From Apirhabdus apintestini (lineage in GTDB: Bacteria; Pseudomonadota; Gammaproteobacteria; Enterobacterales; Enterobacteriaceae): DNA of 64,000 nucleotides. Shown here piece by piece: positions 45,144 to 55,494 of this stretch. A program made the position numbers and the translations under genes. The notes beneath the pieces were generated by a model. The model saw nothing but the letters and a program-made list of their open reading frames with translations, was not told the origin of the DNA and ran no database searches. Numbering within the stretch: the first letter of the stretch is position 1; each line of letters opens with the position of its first letter. The stretch lies in NCBI GenBank assembly GCA_033977085.1, contig CP138906.1:806001-870000 (forward strand), written 5' to 3'.

Positions 45144-46625
45144 ATGTCACAAGGGTTGCCCGTTTCTAATGTGGTAAACGTTACGGTAAATATGGCCGCC
45201 CGCGCGGCGCAGGCACGCAATTTTGGTGCGCTGCTGGTCGTCGGCGGTAGTGACGTTATTGATGGCGGCGAGCGTTTGCGCGCCTATTCAGATATGGAAG
45301 GCGTAAGCGCCGATTTTGGGATGGATATGCCGGAATATCAGGCGGCAAGCCTGTATTACCAGCAGTCACCGCGCCCGGTTGATATTTTGATTGGTCGCTG
45401 GCTGAAAACGGAATCGGCGGCGCTGCTGCGCGGCGCTACGCTGGCGGAAGACGCCCAGCAAATGGCGCGCTTTACCGCCATCAAAGACGGTGCATTATCC
45501 ATTACCCTCGATGGCCAGGAAAAACAGGTCAGCGCCGTCGATTTAAGTGCGGAAACTTCTCTTAATGGCGTCGCCGGGCGTTTACAGGACGCGCTGGAAG
45601 GCTCGACCGTATTTTGGGACGCCGCCAACGCGCGCTTTAGCGTGCAGTCAATTACTAACGGTGAGGGCTCATCGGTGGGCTATGCCTCCGCGCCGAAAGA
45701 AGGCAGCGACCTGGCAACCCTGATGGGGTTGACACAGGAAGCAGGCGCGCAGCCAGTGGAAGGTAAGTCGAAAGAAAGTATCGCCGATTGCCTGGCCGCG
45801 CTGTCTGCCGCTTCCGGCGACTGGTACGGCGTAGTCATTGCCGATGAGCAGCTCAGCGATGACGAGGTACTGGCAGCGGCTGCGTTTATTGAAGCGGATT
45901 CGACCTCGCGCTGTTTCGGCCATACGGTTCAAAGCACCAGCGTACTGGCCTCGGATACCAAAGACGATATCGCCTCGAAGCTGAAAGCGGCGAATTACAG
46001 CCGTACTTTTACTCAGTACTCCAGCGCTTCGCCTTTTGCGGCCGCCTCCCTGTTTGGTCGCGCTTTTAGCGTTAACTTCAACGGAAATAACACCACGATC
46101 ACGCTTAAATTCAAGCGTGAACCGGGGATCCGCGCCGAAACGCTGACTCAGAGCCAGGCCAAAGCGCTGCAGGCGAAAAACTGCAACGTATTTGTTAACT
46201 ACAACAACGACACCGCCATTATTCAGGAAGGCGTGATGTGCAACGGCGACTTCTTTGATGAACGCCACGGCCTCGACTGGCTGCAAAACTATGTGCAAAA
46301 CAACCTGTTTAACCTGCTGTACACCAGCACCACAAAAATCCCGCAGACCGATGCAGGCGTAACGCGTCTGTTGAGCAATGTGGAGCAATCGATGGATCAG
46401 GCCGTGGTTAATGGCCTGGTGGCACCGGGAGTCTGGAACGGCGGCGATATTGGTGAACTGATGGCGGGTGATACGCTGACCAAAGGCTATTACGTCTATG
46501 CCCCGGCGGTAGCCAGCCAGGCACAGGCTGACCGGGAAGCGCGCCGCGCGCCGGTGATTCAGGTGGCATGCAAACTGGCGGGTGCGGTGCACTACGCCGA
46601 TGTTGAAATTAACGTTGTACGATAA
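45144..46625 (+). CDS. contractile tail sheath protein (DUF3383)
   Basis: 493 residues, full length for DUF3383 sheath proteins: MSQGLPVSNVVNVTVNMAARAAQARNFGALLVVGGSDVI at the N-terminus, SLYYQQSPRPVDILIGRW, and the C-terminal VQNNLFNLLYTSTTKIPQTDAGVTRLL with PAVASQAQADREARRAPVIQVACKLAGAVHYADVEINV. Forms the contracting outer cylinder that drives the tube into the target cell. Intact. Confidence 0.88.
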   Translation: MSQGLPVSNVVNVTVNMAARAAQARNFGALLVVGGSDVIDGGERLRAYSDMEGVSADFGMDMPEYQAASLYYQQSPRPVDILIGRWLKTESAALLRGATLAEDAQQMARFTAIKDGALSITLDGQEKQVSAVDLSAETSLNGVAGRLQDALEGSTVFWDAANARFSVQSITNGEGSSVGYASAPKEGSDLATLMGLTQEAGAQPVEGKSKESIADCLAALSAASGDWYGVVIADEQLSDDEVLAAAAFIEADSTSRCFGHTVQSTSVLASDTKDDIASKLKAANYSRTFTQYSSASPFAAASLFGRAFSVNFNGNNTTITLKFKREPGIRAETLTQSQAKALQAKNCNVFVNYNNDTAIIQEGVMCNGDFFDERHGLDWLQNYVQNNLFNLLYTSTTKIPQTDAGVTRLLSNVEQSMDQAVVNGLVAPGVWNGGDIGELMAGDTLTKGYYVYAPAVASQAQADREARRAPVIQVACKLAGAVHYADVEINVVR

Positions 46626-46639
46626 GGAGCAATAATATT

Positions 46640-47078
46640 ATGGGTACTTACTCTTTCTGGATGTCACCGCTTCTCTCGCCGGCCCGACCGGCGTTATCGA
46701 CCTGGGCGCCGGCTCCGCTAACGCGGAAGAGGGCATTAGCGTAAAAATGACCGGGGCGAAAAACACCATGACCGAAGGCATTGACGGTGAAGTCATGCAC
46801 AGCATGGTGCCGGGTAAAACCGGCAGCGTTACCGTCAGCCTGATGAAAACGTCGCCGGTGAATAAAAAGCTCTCTCTGGCCTATAACGCACAAACTCAGT
46901 CTTCTGCCACCGGGGCAAAAATGTCATTGTCATTCGCAACTCAGTGTCTGGCGATACGATAACCGCGCGCGAAGTCGCTTTTAAACAGCTACCCGAATAT
47001 AAAAACGGCAAAGAAGGCGGCGCGGTTTCCTGGGAATTTGACTGCGGCAAAATCGACCAGGTGCTGGGAGAGTTTTAA
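46640..47078 (+). pseudogene. tail tube protein (DUF3277), frameshifted
   Basis: Readable as MGTYSFLDVTASLAGPTGVIDLGAGSANAEEGISVKMTG, GEVMHSMVPGKTGSVTVSLMKTSPVNKKL, NVIVIRNSVSGDTITAREVAFKQLPEYKNGKEGGAVSWEFDCGKIDQVLGEF, typical of DUF3277 tube proteins that follow DUF3383 sheaths. The frame breaks twice: a base missing in the TCTTTC stretch near 46655 and another near 46911 in ATWGKN. Would form the rigid tube inside the sheath. Confidence 0.85.
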
Positions 47079-47081
47079 ACC

Positions 47082-47490
47082 ATGGAGCTAACGATTAAAG
47101 ACGCGAATTACCGCATCGCCAAGCTCGGCGTTTTCGAACGAGCTCAGGGTTGCGCGTAAGCTACTCCCGGTGCTGGCGGAGCTGGCCGCTGAATTCCAGG
47201 AGGCGCAGGGCGCCTCCGAAACCGCCATGGGCGACCTGCTGCCAAAAATCGCTGAGGCTATTAGCAGCATTAGCGATGAAGATTGCGACGCTATTCTCCA
47301 CCCCTGCCTGGGGTGGTTTCCCGTGAGCATATGCAGTCCTGGGTACCGGTATTTAGCCACGGCACGCTGGCGTTTGATGATATCGACCTGATGACCATGC
47401 TGCGAGCTCGTGGCCCGGGTGGTGGCCGACTCGCTGGGAAATTTTTGCACGAACTCCCCGGCGCGGAGATACCCGGCCCGCTAACGGCCT
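47082..47490 (+). pseudogene. tail assembly chaperone, frameshifted
   Basis: Begins MELTIKDANYRIAKLGVF; an extra base near 47143 breaks the frame before LRVARKLLPVLAELAAEF, SETAMGDLLPKIAEAISSISDEDCDAILHPCLG, then HMQSWVPVFSHGTLAFDDIDLMTMLRL after another shift near 47314. The position between tube and tape measure and the content fit the phage tail assembly chaperones of this group. Three or more indels. Confidence 0.65.
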
Positions 47491-47677
47491 GATTCTGGAT
47501 ACGCTGCCGGACGGAGAAGATTTTATTCTGCGCCCGGCAGAAGTTTTTCATCTCGACTGGCAGTCGCTTAAAAACGGCGCGGTGGACTTATATGACATCG
47601 CGCTCATGAACGACTACCTGGCAATGCAGATGGACAATCAGGCCCGGATTGAGCGCTGGAGAGAGGAACATGGCTAA
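47483..47677 (+). CDS. small phage protein (DUF6889-like), start unclear
   Basis: Open frame NGLILDTLPDGEDFILRP...WQSLKNGAVDLYDIALMNDYLAMQMDNQARIERWREEHG ending at 47677. The DGT/GAVDLxDIALMN pattern resembles the small protein placed before the tape measure in this phage group. No convincing start codon precedes it in frame, so it may be the displaced end of the upstream chaperone frame or a truncated gene. Its stop overlaps the tape-measure ATG. Confidence 0.45.
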   Translation, partial: NGLILDTLPDGEDFILRPAEVFHLDWQSLKNGAVDLYDIALMNDYLAMQMDNQARIERWREEHG

Positions 47678-49352
47678 GAGTAAAACTGCAGGAGCTAGCG
47701 CCAGCGAGGGCGCTACTCGCGCGTCATTACATACCTTGCCAACGAGACGCCGAAAATCAATGAACTCAGCGCGTCGCTGGTAAAATTTAACAATGCGCTA
47801 CTAACATTCAGTCAAAAAGTGGCGTCTGAATTACAGAGCATATCCCGTGCCAGCCAGCTTGCCGGCATGAAACTGGGGCAATACCAGACGCTGCTGTACG
47901 CCACGAAGCAGGTGGGCGGTTCGATAACCGGTACGCTGCAGGCGTTTAGCGCGCTGGGTCAGTTCTTAAAAAACAGTAACAACCGCAGCGTGCTACGCCA
48001 GCAGGGCATAGCCACCAAAGACGCGTCGGGGAAGGCGCGGGATACCTATGCGATATTTAGCGATCTCAGTAAGCGGATTGCAGAGCTGCCCGACGCGCAG
48101 GCAAGAGCGCTGGCGCAAAAATCGGTATTGGCGATGACGCACGCATCAGCATGCAGCGCGGTCTGGCGGATAACCAAACGCAGTATCAGCAGTTAACCGC
48201 GCAAACGCATTTTGACCCTGGCCTTGCGGAAAAACAGAGCCAGCCATTTTTTACCGCATTTAATAAACTGAATGAGCTGGGGAGCATTCTCGGCAGCAAA
48301 TACGGCGCGCGTCTGGGTAATGCGCTAAGCGGGCCGCTCGAAAAATTTATCAATCTGATTTTGACGAATATGCCGGAAATCGACGCGGCGATGGACAGCT
48401 TTATTAATAAAATTGGCTATCTGGCGAATTTTGCAGTCGATAAATTACCGGGGTTAATTAATCAGATCATTGCAGTCAAAGATCTGATGGGAGGATGGAA
48501 TAGTGTATTTAATTCGATTCTCATCTTTATCGCAGGAAAATGGCTATTAGGGATTTTAGGGGCATTTGCCAGACTGGGTGTTTCCGGGAAAAAACGCTGG
48601 GTTTTTTAGCGGATATGGCAGGTGGTGGAAGTAAAAAATCAGGAACCAAAAATCGCACTGTTCGTTCCGGGCATAAACCTTCGGCAAAAAATAAACGGAA
48701 AGCGGGCAAAGCGAATACGCCTTCGGCAAAACCGGTGCCAAAGTCAAAACCGATTTCGGTAAAAAAACCACCGGTGGCTTTGCCAGCATCCGCGGTTAAA
48801 ACCGGATGGCGGCAAAAATTAGGGGCGCTTTTAAAAATATAAGTAGCCTGGCGATGAAAGGCTTTACGCGAGCAGCACCGGTGGTGGCACAGGCATGGAA
48901 AGTAGCAAAACCAGCGCTGAGGATCGGATCTGCGTTATTAGGCGGGCCGGTTGGTATTGCCGTTAATGCTATTTCGCTGGGATACGATATATGGAGCAAA
49001 AGTAAGTCGGGTAACGCATCACCGGACCTCTCTGCCGCATACCTTGAAGCGTGTAATCGTCTTTCAGAGGTATTATCAAAATTCACAGAAACCTGTATTG
49101 CAATAATGCGCCCGATGAGTGCGAAATTAACCGGTGAATTTAATCCCGCTTTAATTGGCATGAATCGTACCGGTATTAATAATTCGATGTTTATGATGCC
49201 GACACCCGCCCCGGTAACTAACAATATCCAGCAAACTAATCAGTTTTATATTAACGGTGCGAAAGACCCGCGCGCCACGGCGGATATTTTGTCTGAGAAA
49301 ATTATGGGTAACTTCTCACGTATCGATCAAATCCTCAGGCCAAGGGGGTGTA
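47671..49352 (+). pseudogene. tail tape measure protein, multiply frameshifted
   Basis: Starts MAKSKTAGAS overlapping the preceding gene. Blocks in order: YLANETPKINELSASLVKFNNALLTFSQKVASELQSISRASQLAGMKLGQYQTLLYATKQVGGSITGTLQAFSALGQFLK; ISMQRGLADNQTQYQQLTAQTHFDPGLAEKQSQPFFTAFNKLNELG with the hydrophobic GGWNSVFNSILIFIAGKWLLGILGAF; a lysine-rich linker; ISSLAMKGFTRAAPVVAQAWKVAKPALRIGSALLGGPVGIAVNAISLGYDIW; and NNIQQTNQFYINGAKDPRATADILSEKI at the end. At least four frame changes. Sets tail length. Confidence 0.8.
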
Positions 49353-49953
49353 ATGGATATTCTTTCTGCAATATTTACCGCCTACGGTCACCGCATCGGC
49401 ACCCTGGTACCGACGGTGGTAACAGTGGAGACCCACGCGCACAAGCTGAACGTCACTTCGCTACCGGTTGAGCGTGGTGCCAGTATTAGCGATCACGCCT
49501 GGGTGGAACCGGCGGCGGTAACAATGAAGTGTGGGTTTGCCGGTGGCGGCTCGCTGCTGAATTTTATAGATACCACCGGCTGGCAGATAAAGTCCGGGCT
49601 TAGCCCGGCGGAAACCCTCGACAGCCTGATTGCGCTGCAAAAAGCGCGGCGCTTATCAGGGTCGTCACCAGCAAGCGGACCTATGAAAATATGCTGCTGA
49701 CTTCGATAGCTACCTCCACGACAAAGGGCGATGAGCACAACCTAACGTGCGACCTGGAGTTAAAAGAAGTCGTGCTGGTGGAGAGCCAGCAAAAAGCGCG
49801 GCACCGAAAACCAACATGACGCAGGGAGTATCGACCTCGGCGCTACAAAACGCCGGAATGAAAAGCGTCAGGCCGGTGCAGGACAGCGGCAAAAAAATGG
49901 CGTTGCGCCAGGGGCAGTATGACGATAGGCGAGATCCCATTAACGGCGGATAA
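49353..49953 (+). pseudogene. probable baseplate protein, frameshifted
   Basis: Begins MDILSAIFTAYGHRIGTLVPTVVTVETHAHKLNVTSLPVERGASISDHAWVEPAAV and continues to LIALQKARRL; a missing base near 49652 shifts the frame before VVTSKRTYENMLLTSIATSTTKGDEHNLTCDLELKEVVLVES, and a further shift precedes MTQGVSTSALQNAGMKSV. Placed right after the tape measure, as are baseplate or tube-initiator proteins in related tails. Exact function not recognised. Confidence 0.55.
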
Positions 49954-50224
49954 CCAGCGCTTTTCTATCCAGCTCGGCGGTCAGCAGCTGTCTTTTACGC
50001 TGCAGTGGCGCGACGAGGCCGGATGGCTTGCTGACATCCGCGATGAGAACGATATGCCGCTGCTGAGCGGCCTGCCGCTGGTAACCGGTGGTGACTTACT
50101 GGCACCTTATCGCCACCTCGGCCTGCGCGGAGAGCTGCACGTGATTGCCGACGATCCCGGGCAACAGGCGCCGGGGAAAACCAGCCTCGGCGCGCGCCAC
50201 CATCTGTGGTACATCAGCGCATAA
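49919..50224 (+). CDS. baseplate plug protein (Pam3 gp18-like)
   Basis: 101 residues, MTIGEIPLTADNQRFSIQLGGQQLSFTLQWRDEAGWLADIRDENDMPLLSGLPLVTGGDLLAPYRHL. This matches the small plug domain of minimal contractile baseplates such as cyanophage Pam3. The start overlaps the end of the preceding gene. Intact. Confidence 0.65.
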   Translation: MTIGEIPLTADNQRFSIQLGGQQLSFTLQWRDEAGWLADIRDENDMPLLSGLPLVTGGDLLAPYRHLGLRGELHVIADDPGQQAPGKTSLGARHHLWYISA

Positions 50225-50238
50225 GGTCAGGAGGAGAT

Positions 50239-51312
50239 ATGGGGAAATTCTGGCGGCGGCGTTTTGAACTTGAACTATTAAAAGAGGACGGCTCCGGTAT
50301 TATTCTGTCGGATTTTAGCGTGGAATTTACCATTAGCTGGAAACAGACCAACACGCCGCGTATTGCCACCATCACGGTTCACAATCTGAGCGCGAATACG
50401 GTAAACCGCCTGTTAGCCCATGAGTTTGCCAAAATACGGCTCTCTGCGGGGTATTACGGCACCGGTGCGGGTTATTTTGACGGCGCAGAGGTTGTCGATG
50501 CCAGCGAGGTGGGGAAAGCACACACAGTCAGCGACGCCACGCAATATGGCACAATTTTCAGCGGTGATATCCGTATTGTTATCGACGGCCACAGCGGCAC
50601 GGACAGTTGGGTAAAAATTCAGGCGCTGGACGGCTTTGAAGCTTACAGCTATGCGCGCATTTCCGCGACGCTCGCCAAAGGCTATACCGAAGCAGATGTG
50701 TATAACCTGCTGCAACAAAAGCTGGAAAAAGAGTATGGCATCGTGCGCGGGCAAACGGTTCCTTTCCCGGCGCATAAATATCCGCGCGGGAAAACCTTTA
50801 ATGGCAGCATTACCGGGTATCTGGATGAACTGGCGAAAAACTGTCAGGCGCACTGGCAGTTTTTAGACGGTCGGCTGGAAATGTTCAATGATGCCACTAT
50901 CGTCAACCAGGCTATCGTTTTGAATGCGGCCACCGGGCTGCTCGGCTCGCCCCAGCGCACCACCGGCTCGGCGATTATGGCCGCCAGTTTACTCAACCCA
51001 GCGATCCGCATAAACGGGCTGGTGCACATCGATCGTCGCGCTATCCAAATGCAGGCGCTCAGCGATAAGGCGTTGTTGTCCACCGACAAAGACGACGCTT
51101 ACCGGCAAAGCACCATTTTAACGAAACAGGCCAACGGCGATTATTCCCTGTGGGGAATCGATGAACCGCCGGCGTCACTTGCCGGAGACGGGGTGTATGT
51201 GGTGCGTGGGATCACTTACAGCGGTAATACCCACGGCCCGGAGTGGAAAATGGATTTGATTTGCCAGGCGCGCGGCGACACGCGCGAGCCCACCACCGAA
51301 CAGAAGAAGTAG
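50239..51312 (+). CDS. baseplate hub-like protein
   Basis: 357 residues from the ATG at 50239, preceded by AGGAGG; an earlier ATG at 50206 lies inside the plug gene. Contains two mixed regions typical of hub proteins: FELELLKEDGSGIILSDFSVEFTISWKQTNTPRIATITVHNLSANTV and a central SGDIRIVIDGHSGTDSWVKIQALDG. Would form the centre of the baseplate around the spike. Intact. Confidence 0.6.
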   Translation: MGKFWRRRFELELLKEDGSGIILSDFSVEFTISWKQTNTPRIATITVHNLSANTVNRLLAHEFAKIRLSAGYYGTGAGYFDGAEVVDASEVGKAHTVSDATQYGTIFSGDIRIVIDGHSGTDSWVKIQALDGFEAYSYARISATLAKGYTEADVYNLLQQKLEKEYGIVRGQTVPFPAHKYPRGKTFNGSITGYLDELAKNCQAHWQFLDGRLEMFNDATIVNQAIVLNAATGLLGSPQRTTGSAIMAASLLNPAIRINGLVHIDRRAIQMQALSDKALLSTDKDDAYRQSTILTKQANGDYSLWGIDEPPASLAGDGVYVVRGITYSGNTHGPEWKMDLICQARGDTREPTTEQKK

Positions 51313-51625
51313 GGATAAAGCGCGGTATATCCGCCGGCGCTGATTCGCCTGCTTATCACAATCCGTGGGGAGCGTTATTGTCCGGCGATTACGCGTTACG
51401 CTACGCCCTGTCTGAGCTTATTCGCCCTACAGCCCGCCTTTCCGGCGGGCTTTTTTATCCGTGGCGAACGCCGATGTATGCGGATATGGCAGGCAACAAA
51501 ACCTCGCCTGAAGACGCTGCCCCGCGGCCTGAAATAAGGGCTTAGCGGCGTGGATATCTGCCCTGATTGCCGGAGCGGGGTTAATGGCGCCTTCCTGAAA
51601 GGCAGATTTTTGGTCAGGAGTTTTT
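51313..51625. other. non-coding gap with terminator inside the tail operon
   Basis: A 313-base interval in an otherwise tightly packed operon. It holds a strong terminator at 51432-51456 and no recognisable protein; the open frame 51243-51545 is a shadow of the hub end plus spacer. Confidence 0.5.
51432..51456 (+). terminator. intrinsic terminator between hub and spike genes
   Basis: GCCCGCC pairs with GGCGGGC around a TTTCC loop, followed by six T. It would end transcription in the middle of the tail genes unless antitermination acts. Confidence 0.8.
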
Positions 51626-52330
51626 ATGGCATTACAAACAGAAAACCTCAGCGCTGATGCGCTTGAGGCGTTTTCATCGCTGGCGGCGGCAATTGGCAGT
51701 GAACTTCACGTGGCGCTGCCCGGCATTATCCAGTCCTTCGACTCTGAAAGCGTTACCTGCGTGGTGAAGCCATCGGTGAAAGGGCGGAGCATGGACAGCG
51801 GTGGCGAAGTGGCATCGCTGGATTATCCCTTACTGGTCGATGTACCGGTTATCTTCCCGCGCGGAGGCGGGTGTACGCTCACCTTCCCACTGCGCGAAGG
51901 CGACGAATGCCTGCTGCTCTTCGCTGACAGGGCCATTGATTTTTGGTGGCAAAACGGCAGCACGCAGGAGACTACGGCGGCGCGGCAGCATTCGCTGTCC
52001 GATGCCTTTGTGGTGCCCGGCCCTCAGTCGCAGGCGCGGCGCATCCCTGAAATCAGCGCCACCGGCGCGCAGCTTCGTACCGATGACGGCGCGGCCTTTA
52101 TCGAAGTCGCTGCCGCTCACGATATCCGGGTGGAAACGCCGGGTAAGGTCAGCGTTAAAGCCGATGGCGGTGTCGATGTGACATCGCCGACGGTCTCCTT
52201 TAGCGGCGATGTCACTATTCAGGGAAACCTGACGGTGGCCAAAAATGCAACGGCGCAGGGGATAAGCCTGGTCACGCACACGCACCCTGGCGTAATGAGC
52301 GGGCCGAACAATACGGGAGCACCTCAATAA
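51626..52330 (+). CDS. membrane-puncturing central spike (Gp138 family)
   Basis: 234 residues. N-terminal OB-like part (about 25-110: LPGIIQSFDSESVTCVVKPSVKG, PVIFPRGGGCTLTFPLREGDECLLLFADRAIDFWW) typical of Gp138_N, then a beta-helical region of short repeats (VSVKADGGVDVTSPTVSFSGDVTIQGNLTVAKNATAQG) and a tip with SLVTHTHPG, the HxH pair that binds iron in known spikes. Intact; overlaps the next start. Confidence 0.8.
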   Translation: MALQTENLSADALEAFSSLAAAIGSELHVALPGIIQSFDSESVTCVVKPSVKGRSMDSGGEVASLDYPLLVDVPVIFPRGGGCTLTFPLREGDECLLLFADRAIDFWWQNGSTQETTAARQHSLSDAFVVPGPQSQARRIPEISATGAQLRTDDGAAFIEVAAAHDIRVETPGKVSVKADGGVDVTSPTVSFSGDVTIQGNLTVAKNATAQGISLVTHTHPGVMSGPNNTGAPQ

Positions 52331-52674
52331 TGAAATATCGCACAGAAATTCACGGCGATTACGTCTTTGGTACCGGGGACGCGGGCTTCCTGGAGAATTC
52401 GCCGCAGGCCGTGGCCCAGGCGGTGCGCACGCGCCTGCGGCTATGGCGCGGAGAATGGTTTCTGGATAACACAGAAGGCACGCCGTGGCAGGACGCCGTA
52501 CTAGGCAAGCAGCCACCGGCGCTGTATGCGCTGGCGGTGCGGGAACGCATAACCGGTACCCCCGGCGTCAAAACCCTGCTGAGTTTTACCACAAAAAATG
52601 ACAGTCAAACGCGTCGCCTGGTGTATTCAGCGACGCTGGACACCGTGTACGGGGAGGTAACGGTCGATGTATGA
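52330..52674 (+). CDS. baseplate wedge protein (gp25/GP46-like)
   Basis: 114 residues: FLENSPQAVAQAVRTRLRLWRGEWFLDNTEGTPW is the characteristic region of small baseplate proteins next to spike and J protein. Overlaps the spike stop and the J protein start by a few bases. Intact. Confidence 0.72.
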   Translation: MKYRTEIHGDYVFGTGDAGFLENSPQAVAQAVRTRLRLWRGEWFLDNTEGTPWQDAVLGKQPPALYALAVRERITGTPGVKTLLSFTTKNDSQTRRLVYSATLDTVYGEVTVDV

Positions 52675-53857
52675 AGAGGTGATCGACAAAATGCTGCCGA
52701 CAATAGGGCAGGCAGGCATGACGGCGCCGGATTTTCAAACCATCCTGGGGCTGTGGCAATCGCTATTCAGAGATATTTACGGCAGCGATATTTACATTGA
52801 ACCGGACAGCAAAGACGGCATGCTGCTTTCGCTTATCGCCTATGCCATGCACGGCTGTAATAACGCCACGCTTGCCGCCTGGAACTCATTCAGCCCGGCG
52901 ACGGGTGTCGGTGAAGGGCTATCGCGCAATGTAAAAATTAACGGTATTGCCCGCAAAGCGGCGAGTTATTCAACGGTCGATCTGCTGTTGAGCGGGCGAG
53001 TAGGGACGGTTATCCACGGCGGGCCGGTGCGGGATTTGGCCGGCAATGTGTGGTCGCTGCCCGAGGTGGTGACCCTTGACTTACACGGGCAGGCCACGGC
53101 CACGGCGACCTGCCAGACCATTGGCGCCATCGGCGCTTTACCCGGCGAAGTGAGCGAAATTGCTACCCCGACCCAGGGCTGGCATGGCGCCACCAATCCG
53201 GCGGCGGCAACCGAAGGGCGGCCGGTAGAAACCGATGCCGAACTGCGCCAGCGGCAGGCGCTTTCCGTGGCGCTGCCGTCGCGCTCGATTATGGAGGGGC
53301 TGCACGGCGCGCTGGCGAACCTGACCGGCGTGCGTCGGGTGCGGGCGCTGGATAACGATACTTCCGAAACGGATGCTAACGGTATCCCCGCGCACAGTAT
53401 TGCCGTGGTGATTGACGGCGGTGATTCGCAGAGTATTGCGCAAACCATCGCCCTGAAAAAACGCCCGGCGTGCCGACCTGGGAACCACCCAGGAAACGGT
53501 CACGGATGCCTGGGGCATCGCACGCACGATCAACTTCTTTCGCCCCACCCGCATCCCGGTTTATGCGGAAATTAAACTGAAGCCGCTTGCGGGCTACACC
53601 ACTGAAATCGGCAATGGCGTCGCGAATGCCGTCAGTAACTATATCAATACGCTGACCATTGGTGACACGCTGTATTGTTCGCGCCTGTTCAAGCCCGCCA
53701 GCCTGAGCGCCAGCGCCGGGGAAATACCTATGAAATTTTATCGCTGGACATTGGTATCGACTCACAGGCATTAAGCGCCGGCAATATTGATATCGCCTTT
53801 AATGAGATGGTGGTCAGCGCGCCTGAAAATATAGCCATCACGACGGTGAACGCATGA
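52667..53857 (+). pseudogene. baseplate J protein, frameshifted
   Basis: Large wedge protein linking sheath and baseplate. 265 residues read well (DGMLLSLIAYAMHGCNNATLAAWNSFSPATGVGEGLSRNVKINGIARK, ETDAELRQRQALSVALPSRSIMEGLHGALANLTGV), then the frame changes near 53462 (TPGVPTWGTTQETV is out of frame), and again near 53722, ending ENIAITTVNA at 53857. The stop overlaps the next ATG as ATGA. Confidence 0.85.
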
Positions 53858-54506
53858 ATAAATATGACAGGTTAATTCCGTCAGCCCAGCGTGAAGGAAA
53901 AAGTTTTTTGCCACCGTCAGCGCGCTTGGCGATGCCTTCAGCGCGCAGCAGGCGGCCAGCGCCGCGCTGGTGCCTGCATTTGATTTGGATAGCGCCGCTG
54001 GCAAGCAACTGGATATTTTGGGGCTATGGATTGGGCGCGGGCGGCGAATCACCACCCCCTTAACGGATGTTTATTTCGCGTTTGATACTGAAGGCGTGGG
54101 GTGGGAGCAGGGTAGCTGGAAAAGGGAGTTTGATCCTGATGATGGCGTCACTGATCTGGATGATGAATCTTATATCGCCATGTTAAGAGCTAAAACATTG
54201 GCTAACCAATGGAATGGCACTTACGAAAAGTTAGTTGATATATATAAGAGCATGGCTTTAGGGAAGTCCATTAATCTCTTTTTTATTGATAATCAGGATA
54301 TGTCTATAGATGTTTATTTGACCGGCGGCATTATACCTGAAGCAATTAAAGCCTTGCTTAAGCAAGGGTATTTAAATGTTAAGTCATTGGGTGTGCGTAT
54401 AAATAATAAAATAAGCTCTGAAGAGAATTCTGGGATTTATGGTTTTGATGTTGATAACGGCTTGGTTTCCGGATTTGATTCTGGAAGTTGGGCAATAACA
54501 CTTTAG
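53854..54506 (+). pseudogene. DUF2612 tail protein, frameshifted
   Basis: Starts MNKYDRLIPSAQRE; a missing base near 53903 in an A/T run breaks the frame before FATVSALGDAFSAQQAASAALVPAFDLDSAAGKQLDILGLWIGRGRRI. The remaining 150 residues are intact to SGFDSGSWAITL. DUF2612 proteins lie between baseplate J and the fibre. From about 54200 on, composition becomes clearly AT-rich compared with the upstream tail genes. Confidence 0.78.
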
Positions 54507-54512
54507 GAATAA

Positions 54513-55481
54513 ATGATGGCTAAGAATGAATTTTTACCATTTGCTATCGCAGATGGGGCGAACGTACTAACCACAGAAGAATATGCAAAATTATTATCTC
54601 GAAACAGTGGGTTTAGCGCTGGTGTCGCACGATCAAAGGAGGCTGAATACTGTTTGGCGACAGTCATCGGTCATTTCTCATGTGGTTGCGCAGTTTATTT
54701 CGGATACCATGGATAATGATATTATTGATAATGGTGATGTTGAAGCTTTAAAAGCAAATTTCATCAATGCGCTATCCAAACATGTTAGCAATACAATACC
54801 AGCCGCATCGGGAACGGTGGCCGGGATTACTAAGTTAAGTAGCGCTATTGATAGCAATGATGAAACGATGGCAGCAACACCCAGGGCCGTTAAAGCTGCA
54901 TATGATATTGCCAGTAAAGTAAGTATTGATGGTATATATCCGGTCGGCATAGTGGTGTGGTTCGCGCAGAATAAAGACCCCAATAAGCTATTCCCCGGCA
55001 CGGTATGGAAATATATTGGAGAAAATAAAACAATACGATTAGCCGCAGCGACCGGTGCCGATGTTATGACGGTGGGGGCGCCGATTCTGTGACACTGGCA
55101 GCGGGAAATCTTCCTGCGCATAGCCATGCGTTTTCAGCTACAACCAGCAGTTTTGACTATGGAACGAAAACTACCAGCGGTTTCGATTATGGAACTAAAT
55201 CTACTAACAACACAGGCGCTCACACCCATGATGTAGGCGCAGACATGAAATCATTTTATGGTGATGCAAGCCATACCTCTTTACAGCCCGGTACAGGAAG
55301 AAAAAGTGGTTCTGCGGGCGCTCATGCTCACACTGTGGCCATTGGCGCTCACTCGCATACGGTTGGTATGGGAGCACATACTCACACCCTCTCAGGAACC
55401 ACGGCTAACACCGGTTCTGGATCTGCGATATCGGTAATAAATACCTTTATTAAATTAATGGGGTGGTACCGTATTTCTTAA
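54513..55481 (+). pseudogene. tail fibre / receptor-binding protein, frameshifted
   Basis: N-terminal tail-attachment part MAKNEFLPFAIADGANVLT...YAKL, then QSSVISHVVAQFISDTMDNDIIDNGDVEALKANFINAL, ASGTVAGITKLSSAIDSNDETMAATPRAVKAAY (the fibre repeat domain), IYPVGIVVWFAQNKDPNKLFPGTVWKYIGEN (collar-like), and a C-terminus with repeated HxH pairs (SHAHTV-type GAHTH, GAHAH, GAHSH, GAHTH) ending MGWYRIS. Frame changes near 54645 (one inserted base) and 55078 (one missing G). Would decide which cells are bound. AT-rich. Confidence 0.82.
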
Positions 55482-55494
55482 AATCTATTCAATA

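Noticed and set aside
45669..46592. 307-codon open frame antisense to the sheath gene
   Set aside because: Codon pattern is a shadow of the GC-rich sheath gene, with no ribosome site or recognisable domain.
51830..52516. 228-codon antisense open frame over the spike gene
   Set aside because: Arginine-, alanine- and proline-rich shadow of a conserved coding strand.
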